Shown piece by piece: positions 30,879 to 42,470 of a stretch of 64,000 nucleotides of DNA. Positions within the stretch are counted from its first letter, which is position 1. Each line of letters begins with the position of its first letter. Location: the NCBI RefSeq assembly GCF_029889885.1, contig NZ_JARANY010000016.1:1-64000 (forward strand), given 5' to 3'. The notes below the pieces were generated by a model that was given only the letters and a program-made list of their open reading frames with translations, did no database searches and was not told the origin of the DNA. Source of the stretch: Chromohalobacter sp. 296-RDG. GTDB taxonomy: Bacteria; Pseudomonadota; Gammaproteobacteria; Pseudomonadales; Halomonadaceae. The position numbers and the translations under genes are program-made.

Positions 30879-31044
30879 AATGGCTTCCTCTCTTTGATTG
30901 GCGTGGACCCAAGGATACGATAAGACCCTTTTGGAAGAATACTACAACTATCCCCATAATTTGGGCAAAAGACGCACGACCATCAAGGTATTTTTTGCTA
31001 AATTTACTTACATGATCATCCACCGCACTTGATGAGGTCCTGAC

Positions 31045-32916
<1,872 letters not shown>

Positions 32917-33876
32917 ATGAGCCGACCTGCCTTGATTGGCGACATCGGCGGTACCAATGCTCGCTTCGCCTTGGTGACGCCGGGGGCTTTCGATCTTCAT
33001 GCCATTCGAACGCTTCCTTGTGCGCATTACCCGACACTCTCCGAGGCGATTCGCGCCTACCTCGACGAGGTGGGCGCGGAAATCCCTAGCGAGGCCTGCC
33101 TCGCCTTCGCCTGCCCCGTACACAACGATGAAGTCCGCATGACCAACAACGCCTGGTGCTTCTCCAAGCACCAGGTCACCGAGGAGTTCGGTTTTGAGCT
33201 GTTCAAGGTCATCAACGACTTCACCGCACAAGCCCTCGGCGTCCCCCACGTGGATGCCAAGGACCTGGTACCGCTGGGGGAAGGCGAGGCCGCACCGGGC
33301 AGCGCAAGACTGATCTTCGGCCCCGGCACTGGCCTGGGTATGGCGGGCCTCTTTCCCGGTCAGCACGACTGGATACCACTGCCTACCGAGGGCGGGCACA
33401 TCTCCTTCGCGCCCACCGACGCACATGAGCGCGAGCTGCTGGCATACTTTCACCAGCACTACGGGCGGGTCTCGGTGGAGCGTATTCTCTGTGGTCAAGG
33501 CTTGCTGGATCTTTATCGCGCGAATGCACATCTGGCTAAGCGGATTGCCCACTACAACACGCCCTCCGAGGTCACCGGCGCGGCACGCGCCGGTGACCCG
33601 CTCGCGCGTCAGTCTCTAGAGCGCTTCCTCAAGATTCTCGGCGATGTCAGCGGCGATGCAGCCCTGATGCTCGGTGCACGCGGCGGCGTCTATCTGTGTG
33701 GCGGCATCCTGCCACGCCTTCTCGACTGGCTACCCCACAGCCACTTCCGTGACGCTTTCGCCGACAAAGGGCGCATGCACGCGTACACTGCTCACATTCC
33801 CGTATGGGTAGTCACGGCACCCTGGAATGGGCTGCTAGGTGCCTGCGAAGCGTTACATAACGAGGAGGTAGCATGA
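32917..33876 (+). CDS. glk: Glucokinase
   Basis: A 319-residue cytosolic kinase that phosphorylates glucose with ATP. It opens with the phosphate-binding GDIGGTNARFALV, has GPGTGLGMAGL near 137 and the sugar-binding TEGGHISFAP near 157, and a C-terminal ARGGVYLCGGILPR segment, all as in E. coli Glk (321 residues). The start codon follows the edd stop with no gap, GAGGAGG lying in the last codons of edd, and its own end overlaps the next gene by ATGA. Coupling to edd matches the Pseudomonas edd-glk pair. Confidence 0.97.
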   Translation: MSRPALIGDIGGTNARFALVTPGAFDLHAIRTLPCAHYPTLSEAIRAYLDEVGAEIPSEACLAFACPVHNDEVRMTNNAWCFSKHQVTEEFGFELFKVINDFTAQALGVPHVDAKDLVPLGEGEAAPGSARLIFGPGTGLGMAGLFPGQHDWIPLPTEGGHISFAPTDAHERELLAYFHQHYGRVSVERILCGQGLLDLYRANAHLAKRIAHYNTPSEVTGAARAGDPLARQSLERFLKILGDVSGDAALMLGARGGVYLCGGILPRLLDWLPHSHFRDAFADKGRMHAYTAHIPVWVVTAPWNGLLGACEALHNEEVA

Positions 33877-34745
33877 TTCCCGATTCCCTGCGTAAGTTGC
33901 TCGACGCGACTCAGGGGCAGCGCGAAGCCGAATGGCAGGAACGCCGCGTGCTGTTGTTCAATACCGACTGGGGCGAATTGGCAGTCTCTCTGCAAGGCGC
34001 CCAGGTGCTGCATTTCCAGCCCTCCGCCGAGCGCAGCGATGGCTGGTTGTGGTTAACCCCGACCCCGCAGGCCTTGCCAGGCACGATACGCGGCGGCATC
34101 CCTGTCTGCTGGCCATGGTTCGCCGACGAGGCGCCGGACGGTCGTGGCCCCATGCATGGCACTGCGCGTCAGGCCGAGTGGCGACTGGACGGTATCGACG
34201 AAGAAGACGAAGGCGTCGAAGTGCACCTGTCGCCGACAACGCGCCTCGACGAACAACTCACGCCCCGCGTGATGATCCACGCCAGCGCCCGGCGTCTGCA
34301 TGTCGAGCTGATTACCGAACACCGCGGTGAAACGCCAGTGAAATTGACCGCTGCATTGCATAGCTACCTGAGTGTTGCGCATACGTACCAATGCCGTATC
34401 GAGGGTCTGGCCGGCGCGCGTTACCTGGACAAGCGCCGGGACTTTTCCGAGGCGCACCAACAAGGCGAGCTCGGCGTGCGCGGCCCATTGGATCGCATCT
34501 ACGAATCCAATCGCCCACTCGTACTCGACGACGGCGCACGTCGCCTCCAGATCACCAAGCAAGGCAGCGATTCCACAGTGGTCTGGCATCCCGACACTGA
34601 ATTGCCCGGCGATACACCCGCCGACATCGGCTCCCGTTTTCTGTGCGTCGAGGCCGCCTGTACCCGCGTCGACCCCGTATGGCTGGTGCCTGGCGCCCAG
34701 CACCTCCTGGCCACCACCCTGACCCGTGAGGACATGTTGCAATGA
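33873..34745 (+). CDS. D-hexose-6-phosphate mutarotase (YeaD-like aldose epimerase)
   Basis: A 290-residue protein of the galactose mutarotase superfold, closest in pattern to YeaD/glucose-6-phosphate 1-epimerase: RGGIPVCWPWFADEAPDG near 73-90 and HGTARQAEWRL near 96 are diagnostic. It would interconvert alpha and beta hexose 6-phosphates, which helps feed glucose 6-phosphate to its dehydrogenase. It overlaps glk by 4 bp at its start and the aldo/keto reductase by 4 bp at its end, so it is translated as part of the operon. Confidence 0.92.
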   Translation: MIPDSLRKLLDATQGQREAEWQERRVLLFNTDWGELAVSLQGAQVLHFQPSAERSDGWLWLTPTPQALPGTIRGGIPVCWPWFADEAPDGRGPMHGTARQAEWRLDGIDEEDEGVEVHLSPTTRLDEQLTPRVMIHASARRLHVELITEHRGETPVKLTAALHSYLSVAHTYQCRIEGLAGARYLDKRRDFSEAHQQGELGVRGPLDRIYESNRPLVLDDGARRLQITKQGSDSTVVWHPDTELPGDTPADIGSRFLCVEAACTRVDPVWLVPGAQHLLATTLTREDMLQ

Positions 34746-35617
34746 GCGATGAGCTGACGTTCGACGTTCCCTTCGTACTGGGTATGATGCGCCTCCACGA
34801 GCGTCCCGAGCTAGCCGACGCCACGCGCTTGGCCGACTGGATCGAAGCACGTCTCGATGAAGGGCTAGATTGGTTCGATCACGCCGATATCTACGGCAAT
34901 CGCGAGTGTGAACGACTGTTCGGCGAGGCCCTGGCACGGCGTCCATCGCTCAAGGCCCGCGTCAAGGTGATCACCAAGACCGATATCGTGCTGCCCGCAC
35001 GCGACACGTCGCGTTTCGGCGTCAAGCATTACGATACCTCCCCCGATTACCTGAATACGCGGATCGACGCGTCGCTGGAACAACTGGGCATCGAGCGTCT
35101 CGAGCATTTCCTGTTGCACCGCCCTGACCCGCTACTCGATGCCCATGCCACCGGCGCCGCACTGGATGCCGCGATCGACGCCGGCAAGATCGGCGCAGTA
35201 GGGGTTTCCAACTTCTTGCCCGAACAGTGGCGACGCCTGCAGGCCGCCATGCGCCACCCACTCGGCGCGCATCAGTTCGAGTTGTCACTGGCACGTCCGG
35301 AAGTACTTTTCGATGGGTTCTACGATGCCGTGATCGCCGACGACCTGGCGCCCATGGCCTGGTCGCCACTAGGCGGTGGGCTGGTCTTCGAGGATGTCCT
35401 GGGCAGCACGCTGGAGCACTTCGCCGAAGAGTTCGAGTCGAGCACTGCCGGATTGGCATTGGCCTGGCTACGACGTCTGCCGGGGCATCCCGCGCCAGTC
35501 ATCGGTACCCTCAAGGACAGCCGTATTCAAGCACTGCACCGCGACAGTAACCTGATGTTAGACCGTGCCGCCTGGTTCGCATTGCTCGAAGAGGCACGCA
35601 GTCACCGTGTGGCCTAG
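34742..35617 (+). CDS. Aldo/keto reductase (YdhF-like)
   Basis: A 291-residue NADPH-type oxidoreductase with the TIM-barrel AKR pattern. The catalytic tetrad is visible: Asp and Tyr in DHADIYGNRECE near 41-46, Lys in VITKTDIVLP near 78 and His in FLLHRPDPLLD near 123. The segment GKIGAVGVSNFLPEQW near 148 and the MAWSPLGGG segment are typical. Overall resemblance is to E. coli YdhF. The substrate is unknown. Its place inside a glucose operon, with a 4-bp overlap to the mutarotase, suggests a sugar or a reactive aldehyde made during Entner-Doudoroff flux, but this is inference. Confidence 0.9.
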   Translation: MSDELTFDVPFVLGMMRLHERPELADATRLADWIEARLDEGLDWFDHADIYGNRECERLFGEALARRPSLKARVKVITKTDIVLPARDTSRFGVKHYDTSPDYLNTRIDASLEQLGIERLEHFLLHRPDPLLDAHATGAALDAAIDAGKIGAVGVSNFLPEQWRRLQAAMRHPLGAHQFELSLARPEVLFDGFYDAVIADDLAPMAWSPLGGGLVFEDVLGSTLEHFAEEFESSTAGLALAWLRRLPGHPAPVIGTLKDSRIQALHRDSNLMLDRAAWFALLEEARSHRVA

Positions 35618-35736
35618 ACGGTGACTCGCATGCAGCTTTCGTCGAAGGCCCATTGTGGAACCAGTGACAGGCTGACACGATTCATCGATCAGGCCCGCGT
35701 GGTCATGTTGCTCGATTCATGAAGAAGGATGACGCC

Positions 35737-37383
35737 ATGTTCCAACTCACGCGCAGCGTCACCTGGCGCGCTCTCGAACGTCTCAATCGCGAGACCGCCA
35801 ATGATCGCATCAGCGATTACTTCGCCACCGATCCCAAGCGCTTCGATAAGATGAGCCTGCGTGTCGGCGGCCTGTTCCTGGATTACTCCAAGCATCACAT
35901 CTCCGATGCCGTACTCGCCAAGTTGATCGAGCTCGCCGACCACTCGGCACTGGTGCAGCGACGCGCGCAGATGTTCTCCGGCGACATCATCAATGTCACC
36001 GAAGACCGCCCGGTCCTGCACACCGCCTTGCGTCACCTCGGCGACGAGCCGGTCTATGCCGACGGCAAGGACGTGATGCCCGAGATCCAAAGCACGCGCG
36101 AACAGATCAAGCGCTTCTCGGAAGAGATACGTAGCGGCGAATGGAAGGGCTACAGCGGTCAACGCATCAAGGACGTGGTCAACATCGGCATTGGCGGCTC
36201 GGACCTGGGGCCCAACATGGCCTGCCGTGCATTGCTCAAGTACCGCCACGACGGGCTCAATTTCCACTTCGTTTCCAACGTCGACGGCGCTCATATTCAG
36301 AAAGTGCTGAGAACGCTCGACCCGGCAACCACACTGTTCATCGTCTCGACCAAGACCTTTTCGACTCAGGAAACGCTGCTCAACGCCAAGACCGCGCGAC
36401 GCTGGTTCCTCGACCATGCTGGCGAAGATGCCGATGTCGGCGCGCATTTCATCGCGGCCTCGACCAATCGCAAGGCCGCTATGGAATTCGGCATCCGCGA
36501 GGAAAATGTCTTCGAATTCTGGGCTTGGGTCGGCGGTCGATACTCGATGTGGTCATCGATCGGGCTGCCCATCGCGCTATCCATCGGCTTCGATGGATTC
36601 ATGGAACTCCTCGAAGGTGCCCACGAGATGGACCAACACTTCATCGAGGCGCCGTTCGAGCAGAACATGCCGGTGCTCATGGCGTTGATCGGCATCTGGA
36701 ACATCAACTTCATCGGCGCCGAGACGCATGCCATCGTGCCCTACGATCAGGCCCTGCATCAGCTACCGGCGTTTCTCCAACAGCTCGACATGGAGTCCAA
36801 TGGCAAGTCGGTGGATATCTTCGGCCAGCCGGTGAATTACAAGACCGGCCCCATTGTATGGGGACAAACCGGATCCAACGGCCAGCACGCGTTCTTCCAA
36901 TTGCTGCACCAGGGCACCCGCTACGTGCCCATCGACTTCATCGCCTCGCTCAAACCCGAGCCGGGCTTCGAGGATCATCACTTCGCCCTGCTCACCAACA
37001 TGCTGGCGCAGGCCAATGCCTTCATGGAGGGCAGCCAGGACGGTAGCCAGCTCGACCCCTACAGCTGCCCCGGCAACCGCCCGTCAAGCACCCTGCTTCT
37101 CGACGATCTGACGCCCCGTAATCTGGGTGCGTTAATCGCCCTGTACGAACACAAGGTGTTCGTACAGGGGGTGATCTGGAACATCAACTCCTTCGACCAA
37201 TGGGGCGTGCAGCTCGGCAAACGCATCGCCGGGGAAATCAGCGAGCGCATCGACACCAATGTCGGGGACTTCGATGCCTCGACCCAGGGCCTACTGTCGC
37301 TGGTCCGCGAGTCCTTTCCTGCCTCGGCGCCAAATGACAAGGCATCAGGCAACGACAAGAAAACACGAGGAAAGACGTCATGA
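35737..37383 (+). CDS. pgi: Glucose-6-phosphate isomerase
   Basis: A 548-residue cytosolic enzyme interconverting glucose and fructose 6-phosphates (E. coli Pgi is 549). The start at 35737 has AAGAAGGA about 8 bases upstream; an in-frame ATG six codons earlier does not. Family signatures are present: VNIGIGGSDLGPNMACRAL, STKTFSTQETLLNA, FWAWVGGRYSMWSSIGLPIA and GNRPSSTLLLDDLTPR. A short Asp/Lys-rich tail follows. It lies 119 bases after the aldo/keto reductase gene, so a separate promoter is possible, and overlaps the fructokinase gene by ATGA. Confidence 0.98.
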   Translation: MFQLTRSVTWRALERLNRETANDRISDYFATDPKRFDKMSLRVGGLFLDYSKHHISDAVLAKLIELADHSALVQRRAQMFSGDIINVTEDRPVLHTALRHLGDEPVYADGKDVMPEIQSTREQIKRFSEEIRSGEWKGYSGQRIKDVVNIGIGGSDLGPNMACRALLKYRHDGLNFHFVSNVDGAHIQKVLRTLDPATTLFIVSTKTFSTQETLLNAKTARRWFLDHAGEDADVGAHFIAASTNRKAAMEFGIREENVFEFWAWVGGRYSMWSSIGLPIALSIGFDGFMELLEGAHEMDQHFIEAPFEQNMPVLMALIGIWNINFIGAETHAIVPYDQALHQLPAFLQQLDMESNGKSVDIFGQPVNYKTGPIVWGQTGSNGQHAFFQLLHQGTRYVPIDFIASLKPEPGFEDHHFALLTNMLAQANAFMEGSQDGSQLDPYSCPGNRPSSTLLLDDLTPRNLGALIALYEHKVFVQGVIWNINSFDQWGVQLGKRIAGEISERIDTNVGDFDASTQGLLSLVRESFPASAPNDKASGNDKKTRGKTS

Positions 37384-38351
37384 CACCGCTCATTGCCTTC
37401 GGCGAGGCGCTCGTCGACATGCTGTCCAATTGCCTGGATGGCGCGGCCGACGACCTCCCGGAGACCTTCACGCCTTATGCGGGTGGCGCGCCGGCCAATG
37501 TCGCTGTGGCCTGCGCGCGTCTGGGGCTGGCGAGTCGCTTCTTGGGCATGGTCGGCGACGACCGCTTCGGCGACTTTCTCGTCGAGGAACTTGCGCGTTA
37601 TGGTGTGTCGGTCGAGGATATTCGCCGCACGCGTGAGGCGCGCACGGCTCTGGCATTCGTCTCGCGCGATGCCCAGGGCGAGCGGCGTTTCGACTTCTAC
37701 CGTCCACCTGCGGCGGATCTGCTTTACCGTCTCGAACATCTTCCCGCGGGCATCTTCGCCGAGCCGGCGATCCTGCATCTATGCAGCAACGGCCTCACCG
37801 ATGAAACGATCGCCGAGACCACGTTGAGCATCGCCGACATCGCGCGGCGCGGCGAAGCCTTGATCAGCGTCGATGCCAACCTGCGCCACAACCTGTGGCC
37901 CGATAATCGCGTCGATATCGGCCGTGTCACCGCTCTGCTCGACCACGCGCACCTGCTCAAGTTGTCCCGCGAGGAGCTCGACCTACTGCGCGGCGATCAC
38001 GACGCCGATACCTGGCTGCAATGGCGCCTGGCCGCTGGCGTGCGCCTGATCGTGATCACCGACGGGCCAGCCCCGGTCGCCGTGCATCGGCTTGGCAAGG
38101 TCATTCACGTCACGCCGCCCGACGTGACGGCCGTGGACACCACCGCCGGCGGCGACGCCTTCGTAGGCGGCCTGCTGGCGCAACTAGCCGAGGCCGATGT
38201 CACCGCCGCCACACTCGGCGAATGGTGCCAGGACGAAACCCGCTTGCGAGACGCCACCCAGCGTGCCTGTCGCTGCGGGGCCTTCGCCGTGACACGCCCC
38301 GGCGCCTACACGGCCCTACCCACCCGCGACGACCTCGACGCCATGCGATGA
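37380..38351 (+). CDS. PfkB-family sugar kinase, probably fructokinase
   Basis: A 323-residue ribokinase-fold kinase. The N-terminal signature FGEALVDML and YAGGAPANVAVACARLGL are those of fructokinases, and the C-terminal PfkB signature DTTAGGDAFVGGLLAQL carries the catalytic Asp. Translational coupling with pgi suggests that fructose is phosphorylated to fructose 6-phosphate and then turned to glucose 6-phosphate for the Entner-Doudoroff route. 2-keto-3-deoxygluconate kinase is an alternative within the same fold, but the GGAPAN motif and pgi linkage favour fructose. Last gene of the unit. Confidence 0.87.
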   Translation: MTPLIAFGEALVDMLSNCLDGAADDLPETFTPYAGGAPANVAVACARLGLASRFLGMVGDDRFGDFLVEELARYGVSVEDIRRTREARTALAFVSRDAQGERRFDFYRPPAADLLYRLEHLPAGIFAEPAILHLCSNGLTDETIAETTLSIADIARRGEALISVDANLRHNLWPDNRVDIGRVTALLDHAHLLKLSREELDLLRGDHDADTWLQWRLAAGVRLIVITDGPAPVAVHRLGKVIHVTPPDVTAVDTTAGGDAFVGGLLAQLAEADVTAATLGEWCQDETRLRDATQRACRCGAFAVTRPGAYTALPTRDDLDAMR

Positions 38352-38376
38352 TCCTCCGAGCGCTGGGCTCGGACAC

Positions 38377-38934
38377 TCACAACAAGGCGTCGAACTGCTT
38401 CAGCCATTCGGGATGCGCGGGCCAGGCAGGGGCCGAGACCAACCGACCACAAGTCACCGCTTGATCTGCCGCGAGATCGACGAATTCGCCGCCCGCCAAG
38501 CGCACCTCCGGCGCACAGGCGGGGTAGGCCGAGACACGCCGCCCGGCCAACGAAGTCGCTGCAACAAGCAGTTGTGCCCCATGGCAGATCGAGGCGACGG
38601 GCTTGTCGGCTTCCAGAAAGTGACGCACGATGGCCAGAACGCGCTCATCGAGGCGCAGATACTCCGGGGCGCGTCCTCCCGGTATCACCAGCGCATCGTA
38701 GCTTGATGCCTCGATCTCGGCGAAGCTGGCATTCACGATGAAGTGGTGGCCAGGCTTTTCGGAATAGGTCTGATCGCCCTCGAAATCGTGAATGGCCGTC
38801 TTGACGCTATCGCCCTTTTTCTTGTCCGGACAGACTGCGTCAACGCCATGCCCCATCGCCTGCAGTGCCTGGAAGGGCACCATGATCTCGTAGTCCTCAA
38901 CGAAATCACCGACAATCACGAGTATTCTGGCCAT
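38377..38934 (-). CDS. DJ-1/PfpI family protein
   Basis: A 185-residue protein with the class I glutamine amidotransferase-like fold. The nucleophile elbow is [10 protein letters not shown] with Cys near 117, preceded by [13 protein letters not shown] and ending with the [17 protein letters not shown] segment. Members include PfpI/YhbO-type proteases, chaperones and deglycases; the C-terminal pattern resembles the PfpI/YhbO branch. The reaction is not certain. It is convergent with the fructokinase gene 25 bases away. Confidence 0.9.
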   Translation of the reverse strand: MARILVIVGDFVEDYEIMVPFQALQAMGHGVDAVCPDKKKGDSVKTAIHDFEGDQTYSEKPGHHFIVNASFAEIEASSYDALVIPGGRAPEYLRLDERVLAIVRHFLEADKPVASICHGAQLLVAATSLAGRRVSAYPACAPEVRLAGGEFVDLAADQAVTCGRLVSAPAWPAHPEWLKQFDALL

Positions 38935-39054
38935 GCGTCGGACTCCTGCGGGAAGGTGGAAAACGGATTGGCTTTTACCCTTTTAGCGTAGTGCCTGGTA
39001 CGCCACGCTGCACATGGAAACGGCGCCCCGCGCCGGCACTTTATGGAGCCCAAG

Positions 39055-39723
39055 ATGCACGGATTGCACCGCTTCGCCGCCCTGGCACTCGTCGCCTGCT
39101 GGACCAGTCTCGGCGTGATTTCCTGTGCGCATGCCGCCCCCCAGCCCTTCGCCGCGACCTACCACCTTCGCCTCGACGGCTGGCCGGATGCCGACGTCCA
39201 TCATCGTCTCAGCCATCTTTCGGGGAACGACTGGCAAAGCGAGATGCGCGCCAGCATCCTCACCGCCGAGGGCTACGAGCGCGGCAAGTTCCGCCTCGAC
39301 GGCGGCGACCTGACTGCCTGGCATTACGCCAGTGGCTATTCGCTGTTCGGCCTCGGGGAGCGTTACCATCTATCGGCACGCGACCTCGCCGCTCTGCCCG
39401 ACCGCCAGAGCGCCTTGTTCCAGTTATCCCGCAAGCTGGACGACGCCCCCTGTCAGGGTGACGAATCCACGCCATGCGAACTGGCGTATGCCGACCACAA
39501 GGGACGTACCGAGCATTTCGCTTATCGCGTCGCGGCACCGAAAACGCTCGAGGTTCCGGCCGGCGAGTTCGAAGCACGCTGGGTGGAGGGATGGAATCCG
39601 GAAAAGCCAGATCGCCGCCTTCGCCTGGCCTTTTCCTCGACCACACCCGGGCTGCTGATCAGCGTGGAATACTACCGGGACGACGAATTGACGAGCCACA
39701 TGGCGTTGACCGAACTGAAGTAA
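39055..39723 (+). CDS. DUF3108 family exported protein
   Basis: A 222-residue protein with a signal peptide (core at about 5-25, ending AHA) and a beta-rich mature part, starting FAATYHLRLDGWPDADVHHRL and ending GLLISVEYYRDDELTSHMALTEL, the usual layout of DUF3108 proteins. The start at 39055 is preferred because GGAG is 6 bases before it; a start at 39043 lacks a site. One Cys pair in the mature protein (PCQGDESTPCEL) could form a disulfide. Function unknown; the family is thought to act in the periplasm. Confidence 0.8.
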   Translation: MHGLHRFAALALVACWTSLGVISCAHAAPQPFAATYHLRLDGWPDADVHHRLSHLSGNDWQSEMRASILTAEGYERGKFRLDGGDLTAWHYASGYSLFGLGERYHLSARDLAALPDRQSALFQLSRKLDDAPCQGDESTPCELAYADHKGRTEHFAYRVAAPKTLEVPAGEFEARWVEGWNPEKPDRRLRLAFSSTTPGLLISVEYYRDDELTSHMALTELK

Positions 39724-39823
39724 TGAAAGCTGCTAACCGCCCATAAGCAAAAGCTTTTGCGTGCTCCGCCCAGCTCACATAGAGTGACCGCTTCCGAGAC
39801 GACGTACACTACCAGGAGCGGGC

Positions 39824-40750
39824 ATGCTGGCCGGACTTTTATTGATACTGCTTCCCTTGATCGTGGGCTATCTGGTGCCGGTACGTCATCGCGGCGTGCT
39901 TGCCACGATCGACCGCGGCGTCAATGGTTCGGTCTACGTCATCCTGTTCCTGATGGGCATCAGCCTGGCGGGGCTCGAGGACTTGCTCGGCCAGCTCTCG
40001 CGGATGAGCGGCCAGGCCGCAACGTTATTCGCGATCATCACCCCGCTCAACCTGCTGGCGCTGATCTGGCTGTCACGTCGAAGCCGCCTGAGCACCGGAC
40101 AGTCACCCCGCCTTCCCGATGCGCCAACCAGCACCGGCGCGGCTCTGCTCGGGTCGCTGTCGCTTGCCGGCGTAGTGGTCCTGGGGACGCTATTCGGCGT
40201 GGCGGCCGGCCATTGGGGCGTCGGGATCGTGCATGCCTGGGCAGAGCCACTCGCCGAATGGGCGCTCTATCTGCTACTGACATTGATCGGCTGTCAATTG
40301 CGCAACTCGGGCATGCCGCTCAAGCAGATCCTGCTCAATCGCCATGGCCTGGTCATCGCGATCAGCGTGGCACTCAGCTCATTGCTAGGAGGCCTACTGG
40401 CCGCCCCACTGCTCGATCTACGCTGGAACGAAGGCCTCGCCATGGCCGCCGGTTTCGGCTGGTATTCACTCTCCGGGATTCTCATCGGCGACCAGCTCGG
40501 GCCCGTGCTCGGCGGCGTGGCCTTCTTCAACGACCTGGCACGCGAATTGTTCGCCTTCCTGCTCATTCCCTTGGTCATCCATCGCGCCACGCCGCTAGCC
40601 ATCGGCTATGGCGGCGCCACGTCCATGGACTTCACCCTACCCGTCATTCAGCAGCACGGTGGCGTGGCCTGCGTGCCCATCGCCATCGTCAACGGCTTCT
40701 TGCTATCGCTACTCTCGCCACCGCTGATCCTGCTCTTGCTATCGTTCTGA
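39824..40750 (+). CDS. LysO-family lysine exporter
   Basis: A 308-residue inner membrane protein with about eight helices. The first 60 residues resemble the short conserved domain and residues 110-308 the main LysO (DUF340/YbjE) domain, with FGWYSLSGILIGDQLGPVLG near 207 and LARELFAFLLIPLVIH near 240 as clear family segments. The acidic residues in these segments are the presumed cation-coupled sites. E. coli LysO exports L-lysine and the toxic analogue thialysine. It sits just upstream of the gntR-type regulator gene with no clear link to gluconate. Confidence 0.88.
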   Translation: MLAGLLLILLPLIVGYLVPVRHRGVLATIDRGVNGSVYVILFLMGISLAGLEDLLGQLSRMSGQAATLFAIITPLNLLALIWLSRRSRLSTGQSPRLPDAPTSTGAALLGSLSLAGVVVLGTLFGVAAGHWGVGIVHAWAEPLAEWALYLLLTLIGCQLRNSGMPLKQILLNRHGLVIAISVALSSLLGGLLAAPLLDLRWNEGLAMAAGFGWYSLSGILIGDQLGPVLGGVAFFNDLARELFAFLLIPLVIHRATPLAIGYGGATSMDFTLPVIQQHGGVACVPIAIVNGFLLSLLSPPLILLLLSF

Positions 40751-40806
40751 CGCCGCTTGCGACCATGGCCCAACAGTCATGTCCAGACGAGGATGCTAAT
40801 CTCCGA

Positions 40807-40826
40807 AAACGTTACCGCTAACATTG
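40807..40826. promoter_or_regulatory. GntR-type operator in front of the regulator gene
   Basis: ACGTTACCGCTAACAT at 40809-40824 differs at two positions from the E. coli GntR consensus ATGTTACCGGTAACAT. An ATAATAT sequence that could be a -10 box follows at 40831, so binding here would block expression of the regulator gene. Confidence 0.8.
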
Positions 40827-40858
40827 CGGCATAATATAACAAGGAGATGGGGACACAC

Positions 40859-41866
40859 ATGCCGCGTCGTTCATCGGGTCGCGTCACGCTTCAGGATATC
40901 GCCGAACGCGTCGGCGTCAGCAAAGTCACGGTCTCGCGTTGCCTGCGCGAGCCACAGCGCGTCTCCGAAACGGTGAGACTACGCATCGACGAGGCCGTCG
41001 AAGCTCTGGATTACATCCCCAATCGCCAAGCCGGGGCGCTTTCCAGCGGACGCAGCCTGAGCGTGGCGTTGCTGGTGCCGTCGATTTCCAATTCGGTGTT
41101 CTCCGAGGTCCAGCGAGGCGTCGATGAAGGGCTGCGCGAGGCCGGCTATCAGGTGCTCATGGGCCACACCGGGTATTCGGTCCTCGAGGAAGAACGGCTG
41201 ATCGATACTTTCCTCGCCTACGGGGTCGACGGCTTCGTGCTCTCCAGCACCCGACACACCGACTACGCTCAGCGCCTTCTGAATCGTGCACGCCTGCCGG
41301 TAGTGGAAACCATGGAGCTTACCGATAACCCACTCGATATCAACGTCGGCCTCGATCAACGCGTGGCCGGACGTGCCATCGGAGAGGCCTTGATCGCTGC
41401 CGGCTATCGGCGCATCGGATTCTGCGGCGCACGGCTCGATTACCGAGTGCAGCAGCGTCTGGCCGGATGGGAAGATGCATTGAAAGCAGCGGGGCTGTCG
41501 ACGCAGCGCTGCCAAACGACGCCGCGCCCCTCATCCTATCGCCTTGGCGGGGAACTGCTTTCAGCCATGCTCGAACGCTGGCCGGATATGGATGCCGTGT
41601 TCTGCTGTAACGATGACCTGGCGGCGGGTGCCTTGTTCGAATGCCAGCGACGGCGTCTCGATGTGCCCGGGCAGTTGGCCCTGGCGGGCTTCAACGGCCT
41701 CGACATCACCGATGCGACCTGGCCAACGCTCACTACCGTGATCACACCGCGTCGCGCCATTGGTGAACAGGCTTCGCGCCTGATCGTCGAACGCTTGCAG
41801 GGGACGCCGCGCGACCCCTCTCGCCATGACATGGGCTTCGAGATCGACCTACGTCAAAGCACCTGA
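40859..41866 (+). CDS. gntR: LacI-family gluconate repressor (GntR-like)
   Basis: A 335-residue regulator. The N-terminal helix-turn-helix (VTLQDIAERVGVSKVTVSRC, about 9-28) and hinge region are followed by a periplasmic-binding-protein fold for the effector. The ATG at 40859 is chosen over 40847 because GGGGA is about 5 bases before it, while the AAGGAG at 40841 directly abuts the earlier codon. It is followed, convergently, by gntK, and both it and the gntK/permease intergenic region carry GntR-type operators. By analogy to E. coli GntR, gluconate should release it. The effector is inferred from context. Confidence 0.9.
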   Translation: MPRRSSGRVTLQDIAERVGVSKVTVSRCLREPQRVSETVRLRIDEAVEALDYIPNRQAGALSSGRSLSVALLVPSISNSVFSEVQRGVDEGLREAGYQVLMGHTGYSVLEEERLIDTFLAYGVDGFVLSSTRHTDYAQRLLNRARLPVVETMELTDNPLDINVGLDQRVAGRAIGEALIAAGYRRIGFCGARLDYRVQQRLAGWEDALKAAGLSTQRCQTTPRPSSYRLGGELLSAMLERWPDMDAVFCCNDDLAAGALFECQRRRLDVPGQLALAGFNGLDITDATWPTLTTVITPRRAIGEQASRLIVERLQGTPRDPSRHDMGFEIDLRQST

Positions 41867-41879
41867 CGATACGCCCCGC

Positions 41880-42419
41880 TCACGCGATATATTCAGCACC
41901 GCGACGCGATATACCCTGCACGCTGAGCGCGACGACATCGTCCAGCGAAGCATCGATGTCAACGGTAACCGCCTCGTTTTCTCCCGGCGCCTCGAGTGTG
42001 GCCAACTGACTATCGAGCATGGCCTCACCCTTGAAGAAGTGATCCTGCCGCGCCTTCAAGCGCTCAAGCAGCACCTCTCGCGTGCCATCCAAGTGCACGA
42101 AACACAGCGCGTCATCACCGCCGCGCAGCACGTCGCGATACTCGCGCTTGAGTGCCGAACAGCCGATCACCACGGTCTCTCGATTATCGCGCCCTTCCCG
42201 CACCAGTTCGGATAAACGCGTCAACCAGCCGGCACGATCATCGTCATTGAGCGGTTCCCCACGCGACATCTTGGCCACGCTGGTCGCCGAATGATAAGCG
42301 TCACCATCGATGAAACGCCCGTCGATTGCCTCGGCCAAGCGTTCACCGACCGACGTTTTACCACAGCCCGACACGCCCATGACGATGATCCGCTGCGGAT
42401 TGCTCGTCGACTCGTTCAT
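41880..42419 (-). CDS. gntK: Gluconokinase
   Basis: A 179-residue cytosolic P-loop kinase that phosphorylates gluconate to 6-phosphogluconate. The Walker A motif GVSGCGKTSVGERLA is near 15-29; DGDAYHSATSVAKMSRGEPL near 38 and the C-terminal HLDGTREVLLERLKARQDHF segment are those of the GntK/IdnK family (about 175 residues). The start at 42419 has GAGGA upstream; extension to 42488 would cross the operator. The gene is divergent from the gluconate permease gene, and the product enters the Entner-Doudoroff pathway through edd, encoded 9 kb away. Confidence 0.95.
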   Translation of the reverse strand: MNESTSNPQRIIVMGVSGCGKTSVGERLAEAIDGRFIDGDAYHSATSVAKMSRGEPLNDDDRAGWLTRLSELVREGRDNRETVVIGCSALKREYRDVLRGGDDALCFVHLDGTREVLLERLKARQDHFFKGEAMLDSQLATLEAPGENEAVTVDIDASLDDVVALSVQGISRRGAEYIA

Positions 42420-42470
42420 ATCCACTTTTCCTCGTTTCTCTATTCGCCTTTCGGAGCATTGTTGTCCATG

